Source of the DNA: Streptomyces virginiae
Lineage (GTDB): Bacteria; Actinomycetota; Actinomycetes; Streptomycetales; Streptomycetaceae
Reading direction: 5' to 3'
DNA length: 64,000 nucleotides
NCBI RefSeq assembly: GCF_000720455.1
Contig: NZ_JOAK01000002.1
Location: forward strand, 1 to 64,000
Shown: positions 24,266-32,890 of the stretch, in pieces
Position numbering within the stretch: the first letter of the stretch is position 1
How the letters are laid out: the number at the start of each line of letters is the position of its first letter
Made by a program: the position numbers and the translations under genes
Notes under the pieces: generated by a model
The model's database searches: none
Told to the model about the DNA's origin: nothing
The model's input: the letters and a program-made list of their open reading frames with translations, nothing else

Positions 24266-26083
24266 CTACTCGACGGTGACCGACTTCGCCAGGTTGCGCG
24301 GCTTGTCGATGTCCCGGCCCATGGCCAGGGCCGTGTGGTACGCCAGCAGCTGGAGCGGGATGCCCATGAGGATCGGGTCCAGCTCGTCCTCGTTCTTCGG
24401 GACCACGATGGTGTGGTCCGCCTTCTCCTGCTCGCGGTGGGCGACCGCGAGGATCCGGCCGCTGCGGGCCTTGATCTCCTCCAGCGCCGCGCGGTTCTTC
24501 TCCAGCAGGTCGTCGTCCGGGACGATCGCGACCGTCGGCAGCGAGGGCTCGATCAGGGCCAGCGGGCCGTGCTTGAGCTCGGAGGCCGGGTAGGCCTCGG
24601 CGTGGATGTAGGAGATCTCCTTCAGCTTGAGGGAGGCCTCCAGCGCCACCGGGTAACCGCGCACCCGGCCGATGAACATCATCGACTTGGCCTCGGCGAA
24701 CTCGGCCGCGAGCTTCTTGATGTCCTCTTCGCCGTCGAGGATCTCCTGGATCTGCGCGGGCAGCTTGCGCAGGCCCTCGATGATCCGCTTGCCGTCGGTG
24801 ACCGACAGGTCCCGGATGCGGCCCAGGTGCACGGCGAGCAGCGCGAAGGCCACGACCGTGTTGGTGAAGCACTTGGTGGAGACGACGCAGACCTCGGGGC
24901 CGGCGTGCACGTACACGCCGCCGTCGGCCTCGCGGGCGATCGCGGAGCCGACCACGTTGACGACGCCGAGGACGCGGGCGCCCTTGCGCTTGAGCTCCTG
25001 CACCGCCGCGAGCACGTCGTAGGTCTCACCCGACTGGGAGACCGCGATGTAGAGGGTGTCGGGGTCCACGACGGGGTTGCGGTAGCGGAACTCGGAGGCC
25101 GGCTCGGCGTCCGCGGGGATGCGGGCCATGCCCTCGATGAGGCCGGCGCCGATCAGGCCCGCGTGGTACGAGGTGCCGCAGCCCAGGATCTTGACCCGGC
25201 GGATGCCGCGCGCCTCGCGCGGGTCCAGGTTCAGGCCGCCCAGGTGGACCGTGTTGAAGCGGTCGTCGATCCGGCCGCGCAGCACGCGGTCGACCGCGTC
25301 GGGCTGCTCGGAGATCTCCTTGTGCATGTAGGTGTCGTGACCGCCCATGTCGTAGGAGGCGGCCTCCCACTCCACGGTCTCCGGGGTGGCGTTCGTCGTC
25401 GTGCCGCTCGTGGTGTACGTGCGGAAGTCGTCGGCCTTCAGGGTGGCCATCTCGCCGTCGTTCAGGGTGACGACCTGGCGGGTGTGGGCGATCAGCGCGG
25501 CGACGTCGGACGCGACGAGCATCTCCTTCTCGCCGATGCCGAGGATGACCGGCGAGCCGTTGCGGGCGACGACGATGCGGTCGGTGAAGTCGGCGTGCAT
25601 CACGGCGATGCCGTAGGTGCCGTCGATGGCCTTGACGGCCTCGCGGACCTTCTCCTCCAGGGTGTCGGCCTGGGAGCGGGCGATCAGGTGGGTGATGACC
25701 TCGGTGTCGGTCTCGGACGCGAAGACGACGCCCTCGGCCTCCAGCTTGGCGCGCAGCTCGGCGGCGTTGTCGACGATGCCGTTGTGGACGACGGCGACCT
25801 TGTTCTCCGGGTCCAGGTGCGGGTGCGAGTTCACGTCGCTCGGGGCGCCGTGCGTGGCCCAGCGGGTGTGGGCGATGCCGGTGGTGCCGGCGAAGCGCTT
25901 GGGGACCCGGGCCTCCAGGTCGCGGACGCGGCCCTTGGCCTTGACCATCTTGAGCGCGCCGGCCTTCGGGCTGTTCACGACGATGCCCGCGGAGTCGTAC
26001 CCGCGGTACTCCAGCCGCGCCAGGCCCTCCAGCAGCAGCGGTGCCACATCACGCTTTCCGATGTAACCGACGATTCCGCACAT
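24266..26083 (-). CDS. glmS: glutamine-fructose-6-phosphate aminotransferase GlmS
   Basis: 605 residues. The N-terminal glutaminase domain begins MCGIVGYIG, where Cys2 becomes the catalytic nucleophile after Met removal; this fixes the start at 26083 rather than 26125. AGGAGGGG precedes it. Two SIS domains (about 285-425 and 455-595) bind fructose-6-phosphate (CGTSYHA, SQSGET) and the protein ends LAKSVTVE. It makes GlcN-6-P for peptidoglycan. It lies 71 bases after a small conserved gene that has a dre-like site in front, so it may belong to the DasR/N-acetylglucosamine regulon. Confidence 0.96.
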   Translation of the reverse strand: MCGIVGYIGKRDVAPLLLEGLARLEYRGYDSAGIVVNSPKAGALKMVKAKGRVRDLEARVPKRFAGTTGIAHTRWATHGAPSDVNSHPHLDPENKVAVVHNGIVDNAAELRAKLEAEGVVFASETDTEVITHLIARSQADTLEEKVREAVKAIDGTYGIAVMHADFTDRIVVARNGSPVILGIGEKEMLVASDVAALIAHTRQVVTLNDGEMATLKADDFRTYTTSGTTTNATPETVEWEAASYDMGGHDTYMHKEISEQPDAVDRVLRGRIDDRFNTVHLGGLNLDPREARGIRRVKILGCGTSYHAGLIGAGLIEGMARIPADAEPASEFRYRNPVVDPDTLYIAVSQSGETYDVLAAVQELKRKGARVLGVVNVVGSAIAREADGGVYVHAGPEVCVVSTKCFTNTVVAFALLAVHLGRIRDLSVTDGKRIIEGLRKLPAQIQEILDGEEDIKKLAAEFAEAKSMMFIGRVRGYPVALEASLKLKEISYIHAEAYPASELKHGPLALIEPSLPTVAIVPDDDLLEKNRAALEEIKARSGRILAVAHREQEKADHTIVVPKNEDELDPILMGIPLQLLAYHTALAMGRDIDKPRNLAKSVTVE

Positions 26084-26154
26084 ACGGTCTTGCCCCTCCT
26101 GAAGTTCGGTTCGTGTACCCGTCACCCGCCCGCGGCCGCGCCGGCCGCGGCCGG

Positions 26155-26460
26155 TCAGCCGTAGACGATGCGGCGCAGCTGTCGGAGCGAGAGCTCCGGA
26201 GGCGCCACGGCGCGGTGCGGCAGCTCGGCCGCGATCCGCTCGAAGATCTCCGCGTTCACGGCTCCGCCGGCCTGCAGTTCACGGTGGCGGCGGCGGACGA
26301 AGTCCTCCGTCGTCTCGTCGAAGTAGGCGAGCACGTCGAGGACCACCCGGGCCGCTTCGCCCCGCTGCAGCGAGGTGCTGCGCACCAGGTGTTCGACGAG
26401 ATCGTCATAGGACGGGCGGCGGTCGAGCACCCGTAGATATTGACTGCTCCAGCCGCCCAA
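26155..26460 (-). CDS. conserved helical protein upstream of glmS
   Basis: About 101 residues if started at TTG 26460 (GGWSSQYLRVLDRRPSYDDLVEHLV...), or 122 from ATG 26523. The shorter form is preferred because the longer leader would run through a perfect terminator-like hairpin at 26468-26493 and the dre-like site. The protein is alpha-helical and charged, ends LRQLRRIVYG, and has no membrane segment. Function unknown. It lies 71 bases upstream of glmS on the same strand. Confidence 0.68.
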   Translation of the reverse strand: MGGWSSQYLRVLDRRPSYDDLVEHLVRSTSLQRGEAARVVLDVLAYFDETTEDFVRRRHRELQAGGAVNAEIFERIAAELPHRAVAPPELSLRQLRRIVYG

Positions 26461-26467
26461 CGCAAAG

Positions 26468-26493
26468 ATCCTGCCCGATTCCGGGCAGGATCT
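26468..26493 (-). terminator. hairpin between the DUF4429 gene and the glmS-upstream gene
   Basis: GATCCTGCCC and GGGCAGGATC form a perfect 10-bp stem with a six-base loop, followed on the minus strand by TTTGCG. It can end the DUF4429 transcript. Its 3' arm also contains the AGGA that would be the ribosome-binding site of the TTG 26460 start, so it might control that start. Confidence 0.6.
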
Positions 26494-26494
26494 C

Positions 26495-26510
26495 TCTGGT
26501 CTGGACCAGT
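26495..26510. promoter_or_regulatory. DasR-like (dre) operator
   Basis: TCTGGTCTGGACCAGT contains the 14-bp palindrome CTGGTC-TG-GACCAG, broken only at the central bases. It matches the dre consensus ACTGGTCTAGACCACT at 13 of 16 positions. It is upstream of the small gene and glmS and next to a GH20 hexosaminidase, the type of gene DasR controls. The site overlaps no coding sequence if the small gene starts at 26460. Confidence 0.6.
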
Positions 26511-26527
26511 GGAATGGATGCATCCGG

Positions 26528-27415
26528 TTAGAATCTACGCAAAACGGCCTGCTTGGCTGCCGCGAACTCATCGGCCGTGAGCACCCCCGTCTGGTGGAGC
26601 TCGCCCAGTTCCCGCAGCCGTCGCAGCAGCGCGTCGTGGTCCTCCGCGACGCCGACCGCCGGCGCGGCGAGCTCCTTCGGAGGGGCGTCCTCGACGGGCC
26701 GGTCCTGCGCCGGCGCCGCCGGGTGCGGCAGCCGCATCGCCACCGCCGCGGCGACCAGCGCCATCAGCGGGTCCTTCTTGAAACCGAACAGCTCCACCGT
26801 GTGCGGGTCGTACTTGGGCGCGGCCGGCTGCGGGGCGCCCGCCAGACCGAAGCGCAGCCAGCCGTTCTCGAGCCCCTTGGCCGGGGCCCACTCCACGGTC
26901 CGCAGATCCGTGACCCGGAACTCGCGCGGCCCGCCGGAGCGCTTGGCCTCCTCGGTCGTCCAGTTCCACTCCAGCGCGACCCGGTCGCCGTCGAAGGTGA
27001 CGGTCCCGTCGCCCGCGCCCACCGCTATCGGCACGCTGGGACCGGGCAGCAGATAGGTCTCCGACGGACCCGGATCCACCTGATCCAGCAGCAGGGCGTT
27101 GCGCACCTCGTCCACGAAGTACTCCGCGACCCCCGTCCGGTCCGGCTCCACGCTCAGCCGGTACGGGTCGGAGGCCTCCGGCAGCCGTCCGCCCGTCACC
27201 TGGGTCAGCGGGTCGGCCCCCTCCCGCAGCCGCAGGCGCAGCCGTCCCGCCTTGCGGCCCGGCTCGTAACTGATCCCCGCGAGCGCGTGCAACGGCACGA
27301 GCACTTCGCCCAGGGTCTGCCGCAGCAGGCCCACCCCCTTGTCGCGGCCCGGCACGATGCGCACCGCGTCGCCGTCGAACGTCCAGGTTCCGTCCTTCTG
27401 GATGATTTCCGCCAT
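26528..27415 (-). CDS. DUF4429-domain protein with C-terminal SHOCT motif
   Basis: 295 residues. Two similar halves each contain a beta-rich module. The first is TWTFDGDAVRIVPG...GVGLLRQTLGEVLVPLHALAGISYEPG, the second GTVTFDGDRVALEWNW...FRVTDLRTVEWAPAKG. This is the duplicated DUF4429/PH-like plan. The last 30 residues (LLRRLRELGELHQTGVLTADEFAAAKQAVLRRF) form a SHOCT oligomerisation motif. No enzymatic role is known. ATG 27415 was chosen for MAEIIQKDGTW; it is divergent from the hexosaminidase with only 52 bases between the starts. Confidence 0.82.
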   Translation of the reverse strand: MAEIIQKDGTWTFDGDAVRIVPGRDKGVGLLRQTLGEVLVPLHALAGISYEPGRKAGRLRLRLREGADPLTQVTGGRLPEASDPYRLSVEPDRTGVAEYFVDEVRNALLLDQVDPGPSETYLLPGPSVPIAVGAGDGTVTFDGDRVALEWNWTTEEAKRSGGPREFRVTDLRTVEWAPAKGLENGWLRFGLAGAPQPAAPKYDPHTVELFGFKKDPLMALVAAAVAMRLPHPAAPAQDRPVEDAPPKELAAPAVGVAEDHDALLRRLRELGELHQTGVLTADEFAAAKQAVLRRF

Positions 27416-27449
27416 TCGGCGATTCTCCCACCGCACAGGACGGGCCAGT

Positions 27450-27461
27450 TGGCCTATACCT
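27450..27461. promoter_or_regulatory. weak dre-like motif and -10 region before the hexosaminidase
   Basis: TGGCCTATACCT shares 9 of 12 bases with the dre core TGGTCTAGACCA. It contains TATACC, which fits a -10 box 7 bases before ATG 27468, so the message may be leaderless. If DasR binds, it would cover the promoter. Confidence 0.35.
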
Positions 27462-27467
27462 GGGCAC

Positions 27468-29057
27468 ATGAGAGTCCTGCGACGCGCGCTCGGTACCCTC
27501 CTCGTCCTCGGTGCCGTCTCCTGCACCGCCGCCCACGGCGACGACGCGAGTGCCGGCGACGACCCGCCCGCGGCCCTCGCCCCCTTCGAGCGGCTCCTGC
27601 CGGCGCCGGTCTCCGCGCGTGCCGAGGGCCCCGGCTACGCCTTCGGGCCCGGCACGGTCATCCGTACGGGGCCGGGCGCGGGCGAGGAGGTCCGCCGGGT
27701 GGGAGAGCTCCTCGCGGAGCAGCTGCGCGGGCCGAGCGGACTGCCGCTGCCGGTCGTCGACGGGGCCAGGGGCGACGGGATCCGGCTCAGGATCGACGGC
27801 CGGGGCGGGGAGGCCGGCGATCCGGACGACGAGGGCTACCGGCTGGAGTCGGGGCCGAGCGGTGTCGACCTCGTCGCGCGGACCCCGGCGGGTCTGTTCC
27901 GCGCGGGCCAGACCCTGCGTCAGCTGGTGCCCGTGGCCGGGCCCGGGACGGTGCCGGGCGGCACGGTCACCGACCGGCCGCGGTTCGCCTACCGGGGCGC
28001 GATGGTGGACATCGCACGGCACTTCTTCACGGTGGAACAGGTGAAGAGGTACGTGGACCAGCTCGTCCAGTACAAGGTCAACGCGCTGCACCTGCACCTC
28101 ACCGACGACCAGGGCTGGCGCCTGGCGATCGACTCCTGGCCGCGGCTGGCGCAGTACGGCGGCGCGAGCGAGGTCGGCGGCGGCCCCGGCGGACACTGGA
28201 CGAAGCAGGAGTACCGCGAACTGGTGGCCTACGCGGGCGAGCGGTACGTGGACGTCGTCCCGGAGATCGACATGCCGGGGCACATGAACGCGGCGCTGGC
28301 CTCCTACGCCGAGCTGAACTGCGACGGGAAGGCGCCCCGGCGGTACACCGGGACCAAGGTCGGCTTCAGCTCCCTGTGCGTCGGCAAGGAGCGGACCTAC
28401 GAGTTCGTCGACGAGGTGCTCGGGGAGCTGGCCGAGCTGACGCCCGGCCGCTACCTGCACATCGGCGGCGACGAGGCGCACGCGACGCCGGCGGCCGACT
28501 ACGCGGCCTTCATGGACCGGGCGCAGGAGGTGGTGGGCCGCCACGGGAAGACGGTGGTGGCCTGGCACCAGCTGGCGTCGGCGCGGCCCGCGGCCGGGGC
28601 CGTGCTCCAGTACTGGGGCCACGACAAGACCTCCGCCGCGGACCGGTCGGCCGTGGCGGCGGCCGCGAAGGCCGGGCACCCGCTGATCCTGTCCCCGGCG
28701 GACCGGGTGTACCTGGACATGAAGTACGAGGCGGCGACGAAGCCGGGACTGGCGTGGGCCGGCTACGTCCCGGTGGCACGGTCCTACTCCTGGAACCCGG
28801 GCGCCTACCTGGCCGGGGTGCCGGAGTCCGCGGTGCTCGGGGTGGAGGCCCCGCTGTGGACGGAGAACGTCGCGACGCGGGCCGAGTGGGAGCTGATGGC
28901 GTTCCCGCGGGTGCTGGGCCTGGCGGAGCTGGGCTGGTCCCCGGCGGCCGCCCTCGACTGGACCTCGTACAGCCGCCGCCTGGCCGCCCAGGCCCCCCGG
29001 CTGGACGCGCAGGACATCACCTACCACCGGGCCCCGGACGTTCCGTGGTCGCGGTGA
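27468..29057 (+). CDS. GH20 beta-N-acetylhexosaminidase, lipoprotein-like
   Basis: 529 residues. A short signal sequence ends in LGAVSC, a probable lipobox (Cys about residue 19). An N-terminal GH20b domain (about 40-165) precedes the TIM barrel. FAYRGAMVDIARHFF opens the barrel, and HIGGDEA (about residue 330) contains the catalytic Asp-Glu pair that supports substrate-assisted hydrolysis of terminal GlcNAc. It would release GlcNAc from chitobiose or muropeptides at the cell surface. GlcNAc metabolites are the signal for DasR, whose candidate sites lie close by. Confidence 0.93.
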   Translation: MRVLRRALGTLLVLGAVSCTAAHGDDASAGDDPPAALAPFERLLPAPVSARAEGPGYAFGPGTVIRTGPGAGEEVRRVGELLAEQLRGPSGLPLPVVDGARGDGIRLRIDGRGGEAGDPDDEGYRLESGPSGVDLVARTPAGLFRAGQTLRQLVPVAGPGTVPGGTVTDRPRFAYRGAMVDIARHFFTVEQVKRYVDQLVQYKVNALHLHLTDDQGWRLAIDSWPRLAQYGGASEVGGGPGGHWTKQEYRELVAYAGERYVDVVPEIDMPGHMNAALASYAELNCDGKAPRRYTGTKVGFSSLCVGKERTYEFVDEVLGELAELTPGRYLHIGGDEAHATPAADYAAFMDRAQEVVGRHGKTVVAWHQLASARPAAGAVLQYWGHDKTSAADRSAVAAAAKAGHPLILSPADRVYLDMKYEAATKPGLAWAGYVPVARSYSWNPGAYLAGVPESAVLGVEAPLWTENVATRAEWELMAFPRVLGLAELGWSPAAALDWTSYSRRLAAQAPRLDAQDITYHRAPDVPWSR

Positions 29058-29063
29058 GCGGAA

Positions 29064-29083
29064 GGCCCTCGCGCCGGAGGGCC
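29064..29083 (+). terminator. terminator after the hexosaminidase gene
   Basis: GGCCCTC and GAGGGCC form a 7-bp stem 7 bases after the stop codon. Confidence 0.6.
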
Positions 29084-29120
29084 GGAGGGGCCGGAGGGGC
29101 CGGAGAGGCCGGAGGGGCGG
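29076..29120. repeat. short GC-rich tandem repeat
   Basis: Four imperfect units of about 10 bases (GGGGCCGGAG type) follow one another between the convergent hexosaminidase and desD genes. They contain no open frame of interest. Such units can expand or contract by slippage. Confidence 0.6.
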
Positions 29121-29124
29121 GGAC

Positions 29125-29160
29125 GTGACCGCGAAGAGGGCCGTCTGACGTCGCGGTCAC
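29125..29160. terminator. inverted repeat between hexosaminidase and desD
   Basis: A perfect 10-bp stem, GTGACCGCGA with TCGCGGTCAC, has a 16-base loop. It could stop transcription from either side. Confidence 0.55.
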
Positions 29161-29179
29161 GCCCTCACACCGGCGGGAC

Positions 29180-29216
29180 GGGGCGGGTGCCGAGGGACCG
29201 TGTCGACACCCGCCCC
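29180..29216 (-). terminator. terminator of the desABCD operon
   Basis: A perfect 10-bp stem, GGGGCGGGTG with CACCCGCCCC, lies 11 bases beyond the desD stop codon on the minus strand. Confidence 0.8.
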
Positions 29217-29226
29217 GCCCCGTGTC

Positions 29227-31008
29227 TCACCGTCGGGCGAAGGGCGCGACGGGGTTCTTGAGGTTGCCGACCAGCTGGAGGGCGGCGGACGGGTCGGAGA
29301 GGTCGACCATCTGCTTGTTGTTGCGCAGCTGGAGGCGGTTGAGGCAGGACAGCTGGAACTCCTCCGCGAAGAAGTCGTAGCGCTCGAACTTCTCGGCGAG
29401 GGCCGGCATGGACTCCTGGTAGTCGTGGGCGCAGTCGGCCACGGCCCGCCAGAAGGTGTCCTCCGTGCAGATGCCCTCGGTGACGAGGATGGAGGACAGG
29501 AAGCGGAAGAAGCAGTCGAAGACGTCCGTGAAGATCGACAGCAGCTTCATGTCCTCCGGGACGTCCGCCCGGATCCGCTCGACCGCGGGCGGCAGCACCG
29601 CGTCCGCGTCCATGATGACGATCTCCTCGGCGATGTCCTTGAAGATCGCGCGCTGTACGACGCCGTCCTTGATGACCAGGATGGTGTTCTCGCCGTGCGG
29701 CATGTACGCGAGGTCGTACTGGTAGAAGCAGTGCACCAGCGGCAGCAGGTAGGCCTTCAGGTACGGCTTCAGCCACTCGGCCGGGGTGAGGCCGGACTCC
29801 TCGATGAGGGCGCCGACGAACGACTTGCCCTCGGCGTCCACGTGGAGGAGCGAGGCCATGGTGGCCAGGCGCTCGCCGTCCCCGAGGGAGTTCACGGGGG
29901 ACTCGCGCCACAGGGCCGCCAGCATCTTGCGGTACGGCGAGTAGCGGTCGGTGGCGCGCTCGTACTGCAGGTGCCGGTAGCCGATCGCCGCCCGCTCGCG
30001 GATGATCGAGAAGTCGACGGCCCGCAGGACCTCGTCGGACTCGATCAGCTGGTGGAGCCAGTCGTTGATGGCGGGGGTGGCCTCCATGTAGGCGGCCGAG
30101 AGGCCCCGCATGAAGCCCATGTTCAGGACGGAGATGGCCGTCTTGACGTAGTGCTTGGTCGGGGTGGTGGTGTTGAAGAACGTACGGATCGACTGCTGCG
30201 GGAGGTAGGCGTCCTCGCCCTCGCCGAGCAGGACCAGCCGGCGGTTCGCGATCTCCGCGGCGAAGGTGATCGTGGTCTTGTTCCACCACTGCCAGGGGTG
30301 GACCGGGAAGAGGAGGTAGTCCGCCGGGTCCAGGTCCAGGGTGCGCAGTTTCGCCGCGAACAGCTCGACCGCCGCGTCGCCCAGCTCGGCGCGCATGAAG
30401 CTGTCGTGCTCCAGGCCGGCGCCCGCCGTGAAGGTGGCGACGTCCTTGTGCGCGGCGGCCCAGATCAGGTGCACCGGGCTCGCGGCCTCGGGGGCGTACG
30501 CGTGGTACTCGTGCACGCCGAAGCCGAGCCGGCCGTTGTTGGCGACGAAGCAGGGGTGGCCCTCGGTCATGCCGGTCTCGATGTCCTGGAAGGAGGACTT
30601 CGCCAGCACGTCGGCGGAGATCTGCGGCTTGGTGTACTTGAAGGCCGAGCCCGCCAGGGTGGAGGAGATCTCCTCCAGGTAGACCGGCAGGACCTCCGCG
30701 CTCAGCCCCAGGGTCCGCTGGAACTCGATGTGGAAGTCGAGGGCGTCCAGCGGCAGCGACTCGCCGTCCCGCAGCCGGGTGATGGCGGCCTCGTCCACCG
30801 CCCAGTGGTCCAGGACCTGCCGGGTGGCCTCGAAGTGGTACTCCACCGCACCGTCGTCGGAGACGACCGAATAGCGGTCGCCGCCGAGGGACACGGGGGT
30901 CAGGAGGCGCTCGTGCGCGAACTCGGCGATGGCCTTGCGGACCAGGGCGCGGTTGGCGCGGGCCCACAGCTCGGGGGAGAGGTGGGAGACGGCGTCGGAG
31001 AGGCTCAT
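29227..31008 (-). CDS. desD: desferrioxamine synthetase DesD (IucA/IucC family)
   Basis: 593 residues, an NRPS-independent siderophore synthetase. The IucA/IucC domain covers about 140-400 (TEGHPCFVANNGRLGFGVHEYHAYAPE, KTAISVLNMGFMRGLS) and the FhuF-like C-terminal part follows (HGENTILVIKDG). It uses ATP to oligomerise and cyclise hydroxy-succinyl-cadaverine units into desferrioxamines such as E. ATG 31008 overlaps the desC stop by 4 bases. It is the last gene of desABCD. Confidence 0.95.
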   Translation of the reverse strand: MSLSDAVSHLSPELWARANRALVRKAIAEFAHERLLTPVSLGGDRYSVVSDDGAVEYHFEATRQVLDHWAVDEAAITRLRDGESLPLDALDFHIEFQRTLGLSAEVLPVYLEEISSTLAGSAFKYTKPQISADVLAKSSFQDIETGMTEGHPCFVANNGRLGFGVHEYHAYAPEAASPVHLIWAAAHKDVATFTAGAGLEHDSFMRAELGDAAVELFAAKLRTLDLDPADYLLFPVHPWQWWNKTTITFAAEIANRRLVLLGEGEDAYLPQQSIRTFFNTTTPTKHYVKTAISVLNMGFMRGLSAAYMEATPAINDWLHQLIESDEVLRAVDFSIIRERAAIGYRHLQYERATDRYSPYRKMLAALWRESPVNSLGDGERLATMASLLHVDAEGKSFVGALIEESGLTPAEWLKPYLKAYLLPLVHCFYQYDLAYMPHGENTILVIKDGVVQRAIFKDIAEEIVIMDADAVLPPAVERIRADVPEDMKLLSIFTDVFDCFFRFLSSILVTEGICTEDTFWRAVADCAHDYQESMPALAEKFERYDFFAEEFQLSCLNRLQLRNNKQMVDLSDPSAALQLVGNLKNPVAPFARR

Positions 31009-31592
31009 ATCGACACCCCCTGGGTGATGCCGGTGGCGGCCTCGAACTGCGCGCGGGTGCAGAAGCTCAGCAGCGCTTCCTTCTCCGGCTTGGTGACGCG
31101 GCGCTCCGGCACGAAGCCGACGGCCTCGTTCAGGGCGTGCACGGCGGTGTTGGCGACGTCCGGCTCGACGACGACGCGGACGGTCGCCGGATCGGCGAAC
31201 ACCGCGGCCATGACGGTGGTGATGACCGCGCGGGTGAACCCGTGCAGCGGCCGGTCGCTGGGCGCGACGAGGAAGTGCATGCCGACGTCGCCGGGCTGGG
31301 CCTCGTACAGGCCGACCAGCTCCAGCTCGCTCGGGTCGTACGTCTCCATCAGGAAGGCCGGGCGGCCCTCGTGCAGGCCGATGTAGGCCTGGTGGTGTTC
31401 GTGGGCCGTGATGCGCATGTACTCGCGCTCCACGTCCGGCAGAGAGGCGTCCTGCATCATCCAGAACGAGGCCTTGGGGTGCGTGACCCAGCCGTGGAGC
31501 AGCTCCGCGTCGGCGAAGGGATCCAGGGGGCGGATCGCGAAGTCCCCGAGGACGGAGTCCGTCCGGGAGTAGAGGGTGTCGGTGGTGCTCAT
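31005..31592 (-). CDS. desC: acyl-CoA:hydroxycadaverine acyltransferase DesC
   Basis: 195 residues, a GNAT-type acyltransferase of the siderophore AlcB/IucB class. The conserved H-rich segment is [21 protein letters not shown] and the core strand is [22 protein letters not shown] (residues 105-126, quoted in part). It adds succinyl or acetyl groups to N-hydroxycadaverine. Four-base overlaps with desB and desD indicate tight translational coupling. Confidence 0.94.
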   Translation of the reverse strand: MSTTDTLYSRTDSVLGDFAIRPLDPFADAELLHGWVTHPKASFWMMQDASLPDVEREYMRITAHEHHQAYIGLHEGRPAFLMETYDPSELELVGLYEAQPGDVGMHFLVAPSDRPLHGFTRAVITTVMAAVFADPATVRVVVEPDVANTAVHALNEAVGFVPERRVTKPEKEALLSFCTRAQFEAATGITQGVSI

Positions 31593-32890
31593 GCGTGGGT
31601 GCCTTCCGGGGCGGCGAACTGCTGGAACGCGATGGACTTCTCGACCTTGTAGTACTCGCGGCCGAGCAGCTCACCGACGATGTACGCGTTGCGGTAGGCG
31701 GCCATGCCCAGGTCGGGGGAGGTCAGGGAGTGGTTGTGGGTGGTGCCGTTCTGGAGGTACACCCCGCGGCCCGTGGTGTCGACGCTGTAGTTGCGGGCGG
31801 CGTCCAGGCGCCCGCGGCCGTCGAAGTTCAGGCGGTCCCGGACCGGGTTCAGGAAGTCGGGGGTGCGGTACTTGTAGCCGGTGGCGAGGACCAGGCCCTC
31901 GGTGGCGAGGGAGAAGTCCCGCTCCTGCTCCTCCTGGCGCAGCCCGAGGGTGTAGGTGCCCGTGGTGGTGTCGTACGCCGTGCTGTTCAGCGAGGTGTTG
32001 GTCAGCAGGGTCGTCGGCACCGCGCCCGGCATGGAGATCTTCTTCTGGTAGAGCAGGTCGAAGATGGCGTTGATCAGGTCGCCGTCGATGCCCTTGAAGA
32101 GGTTCTTCTGCTGGGTCTCCAGCCGGTAGCGGGTGTCCTCCGGGAGGGCGTGGAAGTAGTCCACGTACTCGGGGGAGGTCATCTCCAGCGTCAGCTTGGT
32201 GTACTCCAGCGGGAAGAAGCGCGGGGAGCGCGTGACCCAGTTGAGCTGGTAGCCGTACACGTCGATCTCGGCGAGGAGGTCGTAGTAGATCTCCGCGGCG
32301 CTCTGGCCGGAGCCGATCAGGGTGATGGACTTCTTCTTCTGCAGCTCCGCCTTGTTCGGCATGTAGGCGGAGTTGTGCAGGAAGTCGCCGCCGAGGCCGG
32401 CGCAGGCCTCAGGGACGTACGGCGTGGTGCCGGTGCCCAGGACCAGGCGGCGGGCGCGGTGGGTCTCGCCCTTGTCGGTGCGGACCTCGTACAGGGCGGC
32501 GGCCTCGTCGTAGGTGACCTCGGTGACGGAGGTCGAGTACAGGACGTTGTCGAGCCGGTCGGCGGCCCAGCGGCAGTAGTCGTTGTACTCGGCGCGCAGC
32601 GGGTAGAAGTTCTCCCGGATGTAGAAGGAGTACAGCCGGTCCTGGTCCTTCAGGTAGTTCAGGAAGGAGAAGGGCGACGTCGGGTCGGCGAGGGTGACCA
32701 GGTCCGACATGAAGGGCGTCTGGAGGTGCGCGCCGTCCAGGAACATCCCCGCGTGCCACTCGAAGTGCGGCTTCGACTCGATGAACAGGCCGCTCAGCTC
32801 GTCGATCGGCGCGGTCAGGCAGGCCAGTCCCAGGTTGAAGGGACCGAGGCCGATGCCGATGAAGTCGTGGGGCTCAGTGGTGGACGGCAA
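31589..32890 (-). CDS. desB: cadaverine N-hydroxylase DesB
   Basis: 433 residues, a flavin-dependent N-hydroxylating monooxygenase. The FAD site is [14 protein letters not shown] (residues 11-24), the NADPH site [15 protein letters not shown] is near 205, and the C-terminal LATGYKY motif is near 345. It converts cadaverine to N-hydroxycadaverine. The only plausible start is TTG 32890, which lies inside the last codons of desA (17-base overlap) behind GGGAG. Confidence 0.94.
   Translation of the reverse strand: MPSTTEPHDFIGIGLGPFNLGLACLTAPIDELSGLFIESKPHFEWHAGMFLDGAHLQTPFMSDLVTLADPTSPFSFLNYLKDQDRLYSFYIRENFYPLRAEYNDYCRWAADRLDNVLYSTSVTEVTYDEAAALYEVRTDKGETHRARRLVLGTGTTPYVPEACAGLGGDFLHNSAYMPNKAELQKKKSITLIGSGQSAAEIYYDLLAEIDVYGYQLNWVTRSPRFFPLEYTKLTLEMTSPEYVDYFHALPEDTRYRLETQQKNLFKGIDGDLINAIFDLLYQKKISMPGAVPTTLLTNTSLNSTAYDTTTGTYTLGLRQEEQERDFSLATEGLVLATGYKYRTPDFLNPVRDRLNFDGRGRLDAARNYSVDTTGRGVYLQNGTTHNHSLTSPDLGMAAYRNAYIVGELLGREYYKVEKSIAFQQFAAPEGTHA

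Noticed and set aside
26084..26125. Longer glmS start (14 extra residues)
   Set aside because: GlmS needs Cys2 of MCGIVGYIG as its catalytic N terminus, so only ATG 26083 can be right.
29064..29216. Small RNA gene between hexosaminidase and desD
   Set aside because: The successive hairpins are explained as terminators of two convergent genes; no promoter-like sequence stands alone.
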